Positions 34,101-41,457 of a DNA stretch of 47,631 nucleotides are shown here, piece by piece. The DNA is from Alphaproteobacteria bacterium (lineage in GTDB: Bacteria > Pseudomonadota > Alphaproteobacteria > Micavibrionales > Micavibrionaceae). Both the position numbers and the translations under genes were made by a program. The stretch spans positions 1-47,631 of the forward strand of contig JAERIN010000008.1 of the NCBI GenBank assembly GCA_016757515.1, given 5' to 3'. The first letter of the stretch is position 1; every line of letters begins with the position of its first letter. The notes under the pieces are model-generated. The model was not told the origin of the DNA, ran no database searches, and worked only from the letters and a program-made list of their open reading frames with translations.

Positions 34101-35251
34101 TAAAACAGAAGAAGCGCAAGCCGATACTATGGTCTTTGGACGAGAGCGGGAATGCTGTAAAGCAAATGTGCAAACGCATAATCTGCAATGGCGAAAGAGA
34201 CATATACAAATACACATTTGCGGATGGCAGTTTTGTAGAGTGCACAAAAGAGCATAAGTTCATAATAGATGGGGAATGGGGATCTATAGGAAGCGCCAGC
34301 ATCGGTAGCCTATTTACACAAATAGAGAAAGACGGTGTGCCATGGATAAAAACGCACAAAGTCCTGTCGAGCATCGAATACATCGGCAAAGAAGTCACAT
34401 ACGACATAGAAATGCCGACACACCACAATTTCAAGCTGGCCAACGGCCTCATAACCCATAATAGCCACTCTGTTGCATACGGGCTCCTCAGCTATTGGTG
34501 TTGCTACTTGAAGGCCAGGTTCCCGTTGGAATTCGCCGCTGCTACGCTGACCCATGAATCTGACCCAGACAGGCAATTGAAGTTGCTGAGAGAGCTTGTC
34601 GCTGAGGGATATTCTTACCTGCCCGTGTGTGCAGAGACGTCTACAGAAAAGTGGTCCGTCGCACGCAAAGGGGGTAAAGGCTACCTCGTCGGGCCACTAA
34701 GCAATGTGAAGGGCATAGGGCCGAAGACCGTCAGCGCAATATTGAGCGCCCGAGCGCGTGGGGAGAAGATGAATGAGCGGGCGAGGAAGCTGTTAGCGAA
34801 TGCTAAGACACCCATTGACTCTCTTTACCCGATCGGTGATGCCTTTAAGAGGCTCTTGCCCGACCCTCACGCCAGGAACATTGTGACAAAGCCGACAAGA
34901 ATCATAGACATAAAGATCGAAGAAGACGACTATGATGTCGTCATCTTCTGCACGCTCGCGAAGATTAACCCCAGGGATGAGAATGAAGCGGTCAACATTG
35001 CCCGCCGGGGATTTGTGCGCACAGACGGCCTAACGGCATCCCTCAACTTGCAGCTAAAGGACGATACCGATATCATCTTCGGCAAAATCAGCAGATTCGA
35101 TTATGAGCGTCTCGGCAAAGACATTGTCGACCGTGGTAAGGCAAACAAGGCTTTATACGCAATCAAGGGTAGGGTAAGAGGGAATAGAGGTGGTGATATG
35201 CACTTCAGAATGGTTATGATTAAAGCTGTTAAATACATAGGTGATATTTAG
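31175..35251 (+). CDS. dnaE: DNA polymerase III alpha subunit (DnaE-type) with two inteins
   Basis: 1358 residues from GTG 31175, which has GGGAGGG upstream; removal of inteins leaves 955. The N-terminal PHP domain is degenerate: the usual HxH start is replaced by KTRTGYSFRKAV, so it should lack metal-dependent phosphatase activity. The catalytic motif PDIDIDF (Asp348, 350, 352) and GPARGSSCGSLVCYLLD are intact. The finger region IWDDL/CAYGSWSFNK/SHSVAYG is cut at both slashes by inteins. The C-terminus has an OB-like domain. It copies phage DNA, probably with the DnaQ-like proofreader. It shares the operon with the primase-helicase. Confidence 0.95.
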   Translation: MIKTRTGYSFRKAVGHIPEVVRALKAAGHDYAPIVDRASTFGYAKWVSEAAKQGLPHVFGVELAVSKLINAKKPSSDQWAFLALDDLSGINRLINTATQQFRYQPLLTVEQAISAPGVFKITGPAPPFELSDGPIEGVHIPLAPSTPMGVIKRAVRHGWPLIATHDSFYPTPEDRSFYEILCGRGADLQMHAQHILSEAEWRESVEPFGLSPAQLEDALALARRALERSAGIPLPKASLPHPERKATLREMCLHGAEERGLKVLGDEVYEARLNRELALIEEKDYTDYFYIVSDLCKWAKKNMVVGPARGSSCGSLVCYLLDITDIDPIPYGLIFERFIDVNRDDMPDIDIDFSDKNRHMVFDYLCERYGHDHVARLGTVAMYQPKSSLSEVGTALKIPKWMCDAVADSMLERSGGDARALFKIEDTLATMPAGQRLVQEYPEVAIVTKFEGHPRHNSTHAAGIVVADKPIYEYVAVDERTGSTMCDKKDAEGAFNLLKIDCLGLTQLSVFEDCLELAGKKYDYLLKIPMDDEEAFKVLNEGRWAGVFQFNGIALQSITKQFKVDSFNDIVCVTALARPGPLASGGAHEWVKRRNGSSPIAYPHPIFEPYMNDTLGVVLYQEQVMEIGRNVGDLNWGQVTQLRKAMSKSLGAEYFDQFGDPWKKGAISKGVDPKATVKIWDDLCLSGDTVLENPFPSKGLYAKMTLKELYVKGGMQSWQTKKRQSLLMWDGQSLKPSVNHGVTYSGVKQTYTLKTELGNEIHATEEHKFLQEDGSYVALKDLEVGGHVMADGGKIPSERKRVKGVGRGGQNWWHKLASGEPILKRNIEFLRRTTKNCQHCHDAPYEETHHINMDHEDHRIENLLPVCRKCHKKLHAQVSGYAVPWQSGRCIIKDTIVSINPRKMEDVYDVHMPSPHHNFLANSIVVHNCAYGSWSFNKCFSTRTIVHLAEAGNGFKKEMTIGELYERYEVDPSRWIKQKKRKPILWSLDESGNAVKQMCKRIICNGERDIYKYTFADGSFVECTKEHKFIIDGEWGSIGSASIGSLFTQIEKDGVPWIKTHKVLSSIEYIGKEVTYDIEMPTHHNFKLANGLITHNSHSVAYGLLSYWCCYLKARFPLEFAAATLTHESDPDRQLKLLRELVAEGYSYLPVCAETSTEKWSVARKGGKGYLVGPLSNVKGIGPKTVSAILSARARGEKMNERARKLLANAKTPIDSLYPIGDAFKRLLPDPHARNIVTKPTRIIDIKIEEDDYDVVIFCTLAKINPRDENEAVNIARRGFVRTDGLTASLNLQLKDDTDIIFGKISRFDYERLGKDIVDRGKANKALYAIKGRVRGNRGGDMHFRMVMIKAVKYIGDI
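33224..33958 (+). other. Intein 1 in DnaE (245 aa, with HNH endonuclease)
   Basis: Starts with Cys in CLSGDTVLEN (block A), has HATEEHKF (block B, TxxH), an inserted HNH domain CQHCHDAPYEETHHINMDHE with CRKCHKK, and ends VYDVHMPSPHHNFLANSIVV-HN before Cys+1. All splicing residues are present, so it should be active. The HNH domain is of the homing type. Confidence 0.95.
33989..34462 (+). other. Intein 2 in DnaE (158 aa, mini-intein)
   Basis: Starts CFSTRTIVHLAEAG, has ECTKEHKF (block B), and ends DIEMPTHHNFKLANGLIT-HN before Ser+1. No endonuclease domain is present. Only ten extein residues (30 bases, 33959-33988) separate it from intein 1. It uses a Ser+1 nucleophile, whereas intein 1 uses Cys+1. 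Confidence 0.95.
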
Positions 35252-35253
35252 AA

Positions 35254-37440
35254 ATGGCCGAATATGTATCGTCCTTAACAGACATTGCACCTGTGCGTGA
35301 CTATCTTAACAGGGTGGGTGCAACTGCACGCGGTCTAAGGTCTGCGGTTGTTATGGAAGTTGCGGGCAAGTACTGGCGTGACTTGGCAATAATCAAGTTC
35401 GACAAAGACGGGGGCATAAGATGCTCATCCATGGAATACGCACCCACAGAAGAAGAGCGCGCACAGATCTCTGAAGCGTGGGCAGTCGCAAAATGGCCAA
35501 CGCTGAAGCCGATAAAAAGGGTCAAAGACCCTCCAGAGATGGCGAAGAATGCAGCGAAGGAAGACGTCTTCGAATTCCGGAATGAAGACGGAGATGTCGT
35601 TATGTTGCAAGTGCGTTGCGCCGGGCCGCAAGGCAAAAGCTATGTGCCTTTTACCTATTGGTCGGACGATAAATGGCGATCGTGCGAGGCTGATGGTCCA
35701 TTGCCGTTGTACAATGCTGATAAGATAAAAGGCAATGCAACGGTCTTTATCCATGAAGGGGCAAAAGGGGCCCGATATTGCCAAGGCCTGATCGAATCTA
35801 ACAGCGTTGAGGCCAAGGCCCACCCATGGCGCAAGGAGCTCAGCGGGGCCGTTCATGTTGGGTGGATTGGTGGTGCGCTTAACCCGTATCGCACAGATTG
35901 GTCAATCTTGAGGCGCAATGGTATAAAAAAGGCATACATAATATGCGACAATGACACGCCCGGCCTTAGGGCGGTGCCTATAATCTCTGAACAATTGAAC
36001 ATGGTCACATTTGTGATACAATTTACGGATGAGTTCCCTGCATCGTTCGATTTAGGAGACCCCTTCCCCCCGCATATGTTCGGGGAAGCCGGATACTACA
36101 TCGGTCCATCTTTCAGAGAATGCCTTCATCCGGCCACATGGGCAACAGACCTCGTCCCTCAGGAAAAAGGGAAGCCCAAAGCCATATTAAGAGAGTGCTT
36201 TAAGGGGTTTTGGGTCTACATTGAGGAAATAGATAGCTTCATCTGCTCAGAAATGCCAGAAATCGCACGGAGCGAAGCTGTCCTCAATAAAATGTGCGCA
36301 CCTTTGAGCCATGTGCAAGATACAGCGCGACTGATTGTGAAATCTTATTCGGGCAGAATTACAAAGGTGTGCTACAGGCCCGATTGCGAGGGGTTAAATG
36401 TCACTTATAGGGGCTCTTCGGCCATTAATCTTCATGTGCCGACAAGCATAAAAGCGCACGCGGGCGACGCGGGCCCCTTTTTAGACTTTATGAAGTACAT
36501 GTTCAACGATGAAGAGGAGTTAAAGCATGTGCTGAAATGGTGTGCGACATTGATTGCCCGGCCTAGCATCCGCATGGGGTACGGATTGCTGCTTATCAGC
36601 GAGCAACAAGGCATCGGCAAAACAACCCTCGGTGCACACATTCTGGCGCCATTGGTAGGGCTGCACAATACGAGCTTCCCCGGCGAAAACGACATCACTT
36701 CGGCGTTCAACGAATGGGTTGCGCACAAGCGGCTGGCCGTCATCAGCGAAATCTATTCCGGGTCTTCATGGCGGGCATATCATGCGCTGAAATCAGTGAT
36801 AACAGACAGAGAAGTGACCGTGAACCAAAAGTACATGCGCCAGTATGTTGTTGAGAATTGGTGCCATGTTCTAGCATCTTCGAATTCTATGCGTGCATTG
36901 AAGATGGAAAATGACGATAGACGATGGCTGTATCCGGAGATGGCTGAGGTGCCATGGCCGAGGGAGAAATTCGATTTCTTCAGGGCATGGCTGACGACGG
37001 GGGGATTAGGCATAATTAAAGGGTGGGCCGAAGAGTGGGGAGATTATGTCGCGGAAAGCGACCGTGCGCCCATGACGGCACGGAAGATGGAAATGATTGA
37101 AGGCAGTCGGTCAGAAGCCCAAAGCGAAGCCCTAGACATCGCCCGCACGGTGGCGGGGCTCGGGCGTGCGGGGGGTGTAGCGATAAAGGATGTCATAGGG
37201 TGGGTGCGGGCCCATGCGCAAGGGCGCGTGTTCGACAGCGATTATGAATTGCGTAGGGCGATGACGGATGGCGGATTGTTGGTCTATCCAAAAAGGCTCA
37301 GAATCGGCAATCGCGTCCAAGTTGTGTTGATTAATGAGGAGCTGTCTAAGGGGGTGGGAGGTCTGCCGCTGACGGAGGCAAATGAGTTGGTGCGGAATAG
37401 CATCGTACGATGCGCGGATGTCATGGAATCTAGCATGTAG
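35254..37440 (+). CDS. Primase-helicase (TOPRIM-like plus SF3/D5-type helicase)
   Basis: 728 residues. An N-terminal TOPRIM-like region (TVFIHEGAKGARYC, KAYIICDNDTPGLRAV) suggests primase-type metal binding, and the C-terminal half has Walker A EQQGIGKTTLG (453-458), Walker B LAVISEIYSGS and sensor HVLASSNSMRAL, as in DUF5906/D5-like helicases. It starts two bases after the polymerase stop and ends the operon. It likely makes primers and unwinds the fork for the DnaE-type polymerase. Confidence 0.85.
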   Translation: MAEYVSSLTDIAPVRDYLNRVGATARGLRSAVVMEVAGKYWRDLAIIKFDKDGGIRCSSMEYAPTEEERAQISEAWAVAKWPTLKPIKRVKDPPEMAKNAAKEDVFEFRNEDGDVVMLQVRCAGPQGKSYVPFTYWSDDKWRSCEADGPLPLYNADKIKGNATVFIHEGAKGARYCQGLIESNSVEAKAHPWRKELSGAVHVGWIGGALNPYRTDWSILRRNGIKKAYIICDNDTPGLRAVPIISEQLNMVTFVIQFTDEFPASFDLGDPFPPHMFGEAGYYIGPSFRECLHPATWATDLVPQEKGKPKAILRECFKGFWVYIEEIDSFICSEMPEIARSEAVLNKMCAPLSHVQDTARLIVKSYSGRITKVCYRPDCEGLNVTYRGSSAINLHVPTSIKAHAGDAGPFLDFMKYMFNDEEELKHVLKWCATLIARPSIRMGYGLLLISEQQGIGKTTLGAHILAPLVGLHNTSFPGENDITSAFNEWVAHKRLAVISEIYSGSSWRAYHALKSVITDREVTVNQKYMRQYVVENWCHVLASSNSMRALKMENDDRRWLYPEMAEVPWPREKFDFFRAWLTTGGLGIIKGWAEEWGDYVAESDRAPMTARKMEMIEGSRSEAQSEALDIARTVAGLGRAGGVAIKDVIGWVRAHAQGRVFDSDYELRRAMTDGGLLVYPKRLRIGNRVQVVLINEELSKGVGGLPLTEANELVRNSIVRCADVMESSM

Positions 37441-37714
37441 GGCGTAGGGCGAGGGGTGATGGGCGCTTTAGGATGGGCGTAGAGTGGGCTGCCGTGGTCC
37501 AGGGATGTGGTGAAGGGGTTTAGCTGTGGGGTAGGATGGTCGAGGGGCTTAAGGTGGGCTTAGCGACCATTTACGGGCGAAGTTGGCCGGGAGTGCCGGG
37601 CTTGCGCATACCGGCTAGGGGAGAGGTTCGGCGTTCCCCTTACACTTTGCGCTCTAAGGGCCGAACTATCGAGCGCAGTGCAGCGTGTCCATCCACGCCG
37701 ACTCCCGTTAAGGT
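37441..37714 (+). other. G-rich, structured non-coding region
   Basis: No supported gene. The first 22 bases hold GGG-N4-GGG-N3-GGGG-N4-GGG, a G-quadruplex pattern, directly after the primase-helicase stop. Further on, GTTCGGC/GCCGAAC and TGCGCTC/GAGCGCA pairs interlock around 37627-37682 and could fold as RNA. It may act as transcription terminator or replication element. Confidence 0.4.
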
Positions 37715-37987
37715 TTATCCCTCAAATTCACTAGGAATGGCAATCTTCCCAAGGTCGCCAAGAGACCCCAAGATGGAAGAAACTCTCACCAAAAGGATGG
37801 AGAGATATTCTTCCATCTTGCGGGCTTGTTCTTTCATTAATTTTTGCTGCCCAAGAGGGAGCGCGAAGAAGTCTTGTGTAATGGAAAAAGCAAGCAACTT
37901 GGATAGGCGCTCTAGGACCTCTCCGCATTCGATGTGCATTCTGGCCACATTCGCCATAGCCTCTGCTTTTATTTGAGTATTGTTCAT
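37715..37987 (-). CDS. Hypothetical helical protein (90 aa)
   Basis: GAGAGGAAACC precedes the ATG. The protein (MNNTQIKAEAMANVARMHIE, LMKEQARKMEEYLSILLVRV) is nearly all helix and may form a helical bundle. A sigma-70-like promoter without CtrA box lies upstream. It is a lone leftward gene next to the non-coding region. Function unknown. Confidence 0.65.
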   Translation of the reverse strand: MNNTQIKAEAMANVARMHIECGEVLERLSKLLAFSITQDFFALPLGQQKLMKEQARKMEEYLSILLVRVSSILGSLGDLGKIAIPSEFEG

Positions 37988-38353
37988 TGTTGGTTTCCTC
38001 TCTTGAATGAGTTTGCCTTATGCACGCATGCGCTGCAGAGAGCTGAAGCCCGAGTATATCTCTCCTTGAAGGTGGGAGCAAGGGGGGGAAGGGGAGGGGC
38101 GATTTTGCGTTTTGTGGGGCGAGAGGGGTGGAAGACAGCTCCACACCCCTCTCGCCATATCGCCGGAAGCGCGAGGGATAACGCGCCGGTGGGTTAGCTA
38201 GCTCACCACCTTTCTTCCCCCACACTTCCAACTGCTACCTGGGAAACGACGCCCAGATCATTCCACATTATACCCCGCCGCGCGGAAGGGGGCAAGGGGA
38301 AAGTCTGGAGGGGAAGGGCAATTTTACGTTTTGTGGGGCGAGGGGATTTGGTC
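37988..38353. other. Non-coding region with direct repeat and hairpin
   Basis: Holds the leftward promoter, a hairpin (38118-38156, GGCGAGAGGGGTG with CACCCCTCTCGCC, one bulge) and two copies of a direct repeat built on TTTTGTGGGGCGAG (about 38101-38127 and 38321-38346). No gene is supported. Confidence 0.5.
38053..38081 (-). promoter_or_regulatory. Possible sigma-70-type promoter
   Basis: On the - strand TTGCTC, 17 bases, TATACT, upstream of the 90-aa gene at 37715. Unlike most promoters here it lacks a TTAA-N7-TTAA box. Confidence 0.45.
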
Positions 38354-38582
38354 ACAGTATCGGATATCGGAATTTTCGCTAGAATCCAAAACTTTTGGAA
38401 TTTGCTTCCGGCGGCGGGGCGATTTACCCTTACTATTTACCTTCTATATTATATATATTATTATTTAAAATAAGAAAAGTGATCTCAGGGTAGAAGGAGA
38501 AGGAGAGCGTAAAATCGCTGGAGCCCCGAAGTAAATTCCAAAAGTTTTGGATTCTAGCGAAAATTCCGATATCCGATACTGT
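38354..38582. repeat. 50-bp perfect inverted repeat around an AT-rich core
   Basis: Arms 38354-38403 and 38533-38582 are exact reverse complements over 50 bases, including TATCGGATATCGG-type internal symmetry. The 129-base centre contains an AT-only run near 38443-38475. This may be a replication origin, a MITE-like element or a long transcription stop. No gene in it is convincing. Confidence 0.85.
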
Positions 38583-38679
38583 TTTGGTTTTCGCCCAGAA
38601 AGTGCTATTCTCTCCCTCTCTGGAGGGACTTGCTTGTGCGCCCTAATGCAGAAGGTTAGGTTGGCCATTTAAGCCATAG

Positions 38680-38918
38680 GCAAAAAAGCCTACTCGAACG
38701 CTCTGTAGAAATAATTCTGATAATCATTTTTCGGCTTGAAAATCCGATACCGCACTCTTGTTATTTTTTTGGGCTCTTCTGGTGTAAATCAGAGATTATT
38801 AGAATTATTTTTACAGTGATTATTGAAACTCTTCTCGAAGGTGTTCGAAAAGGCCCATCTCTTCTATTTCGCAAGGAATGTTTTGATAATACAAGAATTT
38901 TTGATTATCAGAATTCGA
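38680..38918 (+). repeat. Inverted repeat copy 1 (239 bp, perfect)
   Basis: Exact reverse complement of 47393-47631 over all 239 bases. It ends three bases before the stop codon of the nuclease gene. The sequence is AT-rich, with no supported gene. Because copy 2 reaches the window end, the true repeat may be longer than 239 bases. Confidence 0.97.
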
Positions 38919-38920
38919 TT

Positions 38921-39328
38921 TTATTTTCTGGCATATTCTTTTAGAGCTTTTTCTAGCCCTTCTTGAGAGATTCCTGCCCCTTTTATGGCCCCTGAGACCA
39001 TTAAAGCTTCTTCTAGAGACAGAATGTACATCTCTTCTGCCCCTTTTATCCCAACAATGATGCAAGCCCGACAAGCGTCTGCGAGGAGCGATGCGATTTG
39101 CTGCTTCTGTGCTGGGCGGAGGTGGATTTTGATTCTTCCATTTTTGATGGTCCCGAGCTTAAGTTCCGCGAATAATGAGGTTCCGCACGGCCATGCACAA
39201 AAAACGTCTGGCAGCCCTAGCGTTGAGCCCGCGCTTGGCTCGATGAATCTTGCATGGCTGCCTAGGCCTTCCCTCATGGCCCTGCGGACATCGTTTTCTG
39301 TTCTAAAGGTTGTGTCTTGATTTTTCAT
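38921..39328 (-). CDS. VRR-NUC-type nuclease
   Basis: 135 residues from ATG 39328. FIEPSAGSTLGLPDVFCAWP and SLFAELKLG contain the (G)xPD...ExK core of the PD-(D/E)XK VRR-NUC family, which cuts branched or flap DNA; HLRPAQKQQIASLLAD follows, as usual. A second in-frame ATG at 39358 lies in a tandem copy of the same 30-base start region. The gene lies just inside inverted repeat 1. It probably resolves replication or recombination intermediates. Confidence 0.85.
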   Translation of the reverse strand: MKNQDTTFRTENDVRRAMREGLGSHARFIEPSAGSTLGLPDVFCAWPCGTSLFAELKLGTIKNGRIKIHLRPAQKQQIASLLADACRACIIVGIKGAEEMYILSLEEALMVSGAIKGAGISQEGLEKALKEYARK

Positions 39329-39388
39329 AATTGTTGGACCTTGTGTCTTGTTTTTCATAATTGTTGGACCTTGTGTCTTGTTTTTTCG
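39310..39388 (-). repeat. Tandem repeat of the nuclease start region
   Basis: A 30-31 base unit (TTGTGTCTTG..TTTTTCATAATTGTTGGACC) occurs twice and starts a third time. Each unit carries an ATG in the gene frame, so translation start sites are duplicated. Confidence 0.85.
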
Positions 39389-39409
39389 AATTTGGGCAGT
39401 TGTATTTTG

Positions 39410-39472
39410 GTTCTAATGCGTTGGGGGAGCACTCCCAACTACAACCCCCGCCGGGGGCCCTACCCCCCCGGT
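39410..39472. other. GC-rich hairpins upstream of the nuclease gene
   Basis: GTTGGGGGAG with CTCCCAAC, then CCCCC-GCC-GGGGG, form adjacent hairpins. Together with the start-region repeats they separate the nuclease gene from the 69-bp repeat array. They could stop transcription leaving the array. Confidence 0.5.
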
Positions 39473-39475
39473 CCG

Positions 39476-39958
39476 TTAACCTTTTATTAACATTTTTGGG
39501 GGCCAATTCGCTGAGCCTTTACGCTATAAAATAATCTATATTTATTAACCTTTTATTAACATTTTTGGGGGCCAATTCGCTGAGCCTTTACGCTATAAAA
39601 TAATCTATATTTATTAACCTTTTATTAACCTTTTTGGGGGCCAATTCGCTGAGCTTTTCCGCTATAAAATAATCTATATTTATTAACCTTTTATTAACAT
39701 TTTTGGGGGCCAATTCGCTGAGCCTTTACGCTATAAAATAATCTATATTTATTAACCTTTTATTAACCTTTTTGGGGGCCAATTCGCTGAGCTTTTCCGC
39801 TATAAAATAATCTGTATTTATTAACCTTTTATTAACATTTTTGGGGGCCAATTCGCTGAGCTTTTCCGCTATAAAATAATCTATATTTATTAACCTTTTA
39901 TTAACCTTTTGGGGGGCCAATTCGCTGAGCTTTTCCGCTATAAAATAGCCGAGCGTTA
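39476..39958 (+). repeat. Seven tandem 69-bp repeats, each with a CtrA box
   Basis: TTAACCTTTTATTAAC begins at 39476, 39545, 39614, 39683, 39752, 39821 and 39890, an exact 69-base period. Each unit then has GGGGGCCAATTCGCTGAGC and GCTATAAAATAATC. The box keeps TTAA-N7-TTAA in every copy although bases around it vary. No -10 element lies nine bases after the box, as it does in the promoters, and no gene is supported. Confidence 0.95.
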
Positions 39959-39959
39959 A

Positions 39960-40080
39960 CCTTTACCCTAGGGCACAGGGCGGGGGCGCGTAAGGGTAGG
40001 GCCTAGGGTACCGGGCGGGGGCGCGTAAGGGTAGGGCCTAGGGTACCGGGCCTAGGGTACCGGGCCTAGGGTACCGGGCC
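39960..40080 (+). repeat. GC-rich tandem repeats
   Basis: A 35-base unit (GGGCGGGGGCGCGTAAGGGT..., ending in TAGGGTACC) occurs about twice, followed by three copies of the 14-base unit GGGCCTAGGGTACC. No gene. Starts after a half CtrA box (CGTTAACC at 39955). Confidence 0.8.
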
Positions 40081-40130
40081 GAGCGGCGACGGACGATGGG
40101 CGAAAATAAAAGGACGGTTTTTATTCGACA

Positions 40131-40189
40131 ATGGGCCGGGGGCGGCTTAGATACGAGGTTAAATGGGCCAACCCACGCCCCCGGCCCAT
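40131..40189. terminator. Large hairpin (14-bp perfect stem)
   Basis: ATGGGCCGGGGGCG and CGCCCCCGGCCCAT pair across a 31-base loop. An A/T-rich stem-like segment (40101-40129) precedes it. It separates the GC-rich repeats from the second CtrA-box array; a terminator or replication structure is possible. Confidence 0.6.
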
Positions 40190-40256
40190 CATTTATTCAC
40201 CGCGGCGCGCCCAAGAAAATTAGCTATAAAATAATCCTAAAAAAATTAGCCTTTTG

Positions 40257-40426
40257 TTAACCCTTTCTTAACCTTTTTTGGGGCCAATTCGCTGAGCTTT
40301 TTCGCTATAAAATAATCTGCCGTTATTAACCCTTTCTTAACCTTTTTGGGGGCCAATTCGCTGAGCTTTTTCGCTATAAAATAATCTGCCGTTATTAACC
40401 TTTTGTTAACCTTTTCGCGCTATTAT
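40257..40426 (+). promoter_or_regulatory. CtrA-box array (3 units) ending in a promoter
   Basis: Boxes at 40257, 40326 and 40395, again 69 bases apart. The first two are followed by the GGGGCCAATTCGCTGAGC spacer of the big array; the third has the promoter form TTAA-N7-TTAACC-N9-TATTAT (40395-40426) and drives the ORF at 40481. Confidence 0.85.
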
Positions 40427-40480
40427 AAAAGGAGAGGGGTAGCGTTAGGCGGCCCCGTAAACCTAAAGGGGGACCATACC

Positions 40481-40780
40481 ATGATAAATGTTATTTACGC
40501 CAGAAAACCGGCCAGCCGGGCCGAGGTAGAAAGCGGAACGCGCCCCGGCGCTGGGGTGCCGCGCCCCACTATAGTCACTGAGGAGCTGGCCCTATCCGCT
40601 ATAGAATACGACTCTTTTTTATCTTCCCCGCTAGGGCGGCGTAGCTGGCTTAAAGGCCGGGGCGGTTGGGATAAAAACGGCGTAAGGCGGGCCATAGCGC
40701 TTAAGTGCCCAGGCCGAATAACCCTATATGTTGACCCCTCAGGGTACGATTATGGGCGCTATGTAGGCGTTAAGGTATAA
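40481..40780 (+). CDS. Cassette protein 1, hypothetical (99 aa)
   Basis: AAAGGGGGACC precedes ATG 40481; the longer in-frame version would begin inside the promoter. The sequence (MINVIYARKPASRAEVESGT, SFLSSPLGRRSWLKGRGGWD, RITLYVDPSGYDYGRYVG) is basic with a C-terminal beta segment. No family recognised. Codon use is rich in ATA, CTA and TTA. It has its own CtrA-box promoter and a terminator-like hairpin after the following repeat cluster. Confidence 0.65.
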   Translation: MINVIYARKPASRAEVESGTRPGAGVPRPTIVTEELALSAIEYDSFLSSPLGRRSWLKGRGGWDKNGVRRAIALKCPGRITLYVDPSGYDYGRYVGVKV

Positions 40781-40843
40781 AAGCCTATTAAAGGCTACTC
40801 AGGCGACTCTGCTGGGCTCTTCTGGGCTCGGCAGGGCTCGGCA

Positions 40844-40941
40844 GTGACCCCGCGGGTGAAGTGATCCGGCGGGTGAAGTGATCCCGCGGGTGAAGTGATC
40901 CCGCGGGTGAAGTGACCCGGCGTAAACCGGGCCCCTTTTTT
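40844..40941 (+). repeat. 17-bp repeat cluster A (4 units) and terminator
   Basis: Four units of GTGA(C/T)CC(C/G)GCGGGTGAA (40844-40911), preceded by GGCTC-type repeats, then CCCGG-CGTAAA-CCGGG followed by CCCC and six T (40916-40941), a good rho-independent terminator. The region 40781-41217 holds no gene. Confidence 0.85.
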
Positions 40942-40991
40942 ACGCGCCTAGCGTAGGCCCGGCTTTTTCGCTATAAAATAATCTCTAGAAA

Positions 40992-41161
40992 TTAACCTTT
41001 TCTTAACCTTTTTGGGGGCCAATTCGCTGAGCTTTTTCGCTATAAAATAATCTCTAGAAATTAACCTTTTCTTAACCTTTTTGGGGGCCAATTCGCTGAG
41101 CTTTTTCGCTATAAAATAATCTGCCGTTATTAACCTTTTGTTAACCTTTTCGCGCTACTAT
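40992..41161 (+). promoter_or_regulatory. CtrA-box array (3 units) ending in a promoter
   Basis: Boxes at 40992, 41061 and 41130, spaced 69 bases. The last has TTAA-N7-TTAACC-N9-TACTAT (41130-41161) and drives the ORF at 41218. Confidence 0.85.
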
Positions 41162-41217
41162 AAAAGGAGAGGGGGTAGCGTTGGGCGGCCCCGTAAACCT
41201 AAAGGGGGAAAATTATT

Positions 41218-41457
41218 ATGAATAATTTAACTTTTTCTGAGCAAAAAGCTTTAGTAGCTCAAACCTATAGCGCGGCGGGTGACGCGCGGGGCGCGGTCGG
41301 TGATTTACTTAACGCCCTAGAAAATGTAGATTTTGAGGCCGCTATAACGGCCCTAGCTGACTCAATTATAAAGCAGCTGGACCCGGCTAGCCGGGGGCTA
41401 CTTAAAAATGACCCGGCTGGCTACCTGGGCGGTGAATACGCTGATAGCCCGGCTTAA
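41218..41457 (+). CDS. Cassette protein 2, hypothetical (79 aa)
   Basis: AAAGGGGGAAAA precedes the ATG. MNNLTFSEQKALVAQTYSAA and VGDLLNALENVDFEAAITAL suggest a small acidic helical bundle; it ends PAGYLGGEYADSPA. Its last codons lie in a palindrome GCCCGGCTTAAGCCGGGC that also works as terminator stem. No family recognised. Confidence 0.65.
   Translation: MNNLTFSEQKALVAQTYSAAGDARGAVGDLLNALENVDFEAAITALADSIIKQLDPASRGLLKNDPAGYLGGEYADSPA

Noticed and set aside
37560-37700. Possible tRNA in the structured region
   Set aside because: A GGTTCGG-like segment is present, but no cloverleaf, anticodon stem or acceptor ends can be fitted.
38465-38668. 67-codon frame on the - strand
   Set aside because: It runs through one arm of the 50-bp inverted repeat and the AT-rich core; no ribosome site and no protein-like pattern.
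39726-39920. 64-codon frame on the - strand with 23-residue internal repeats
   Set aside because: It is only the 69-bp array read as protein (69 is a multiple of three); no start signals.
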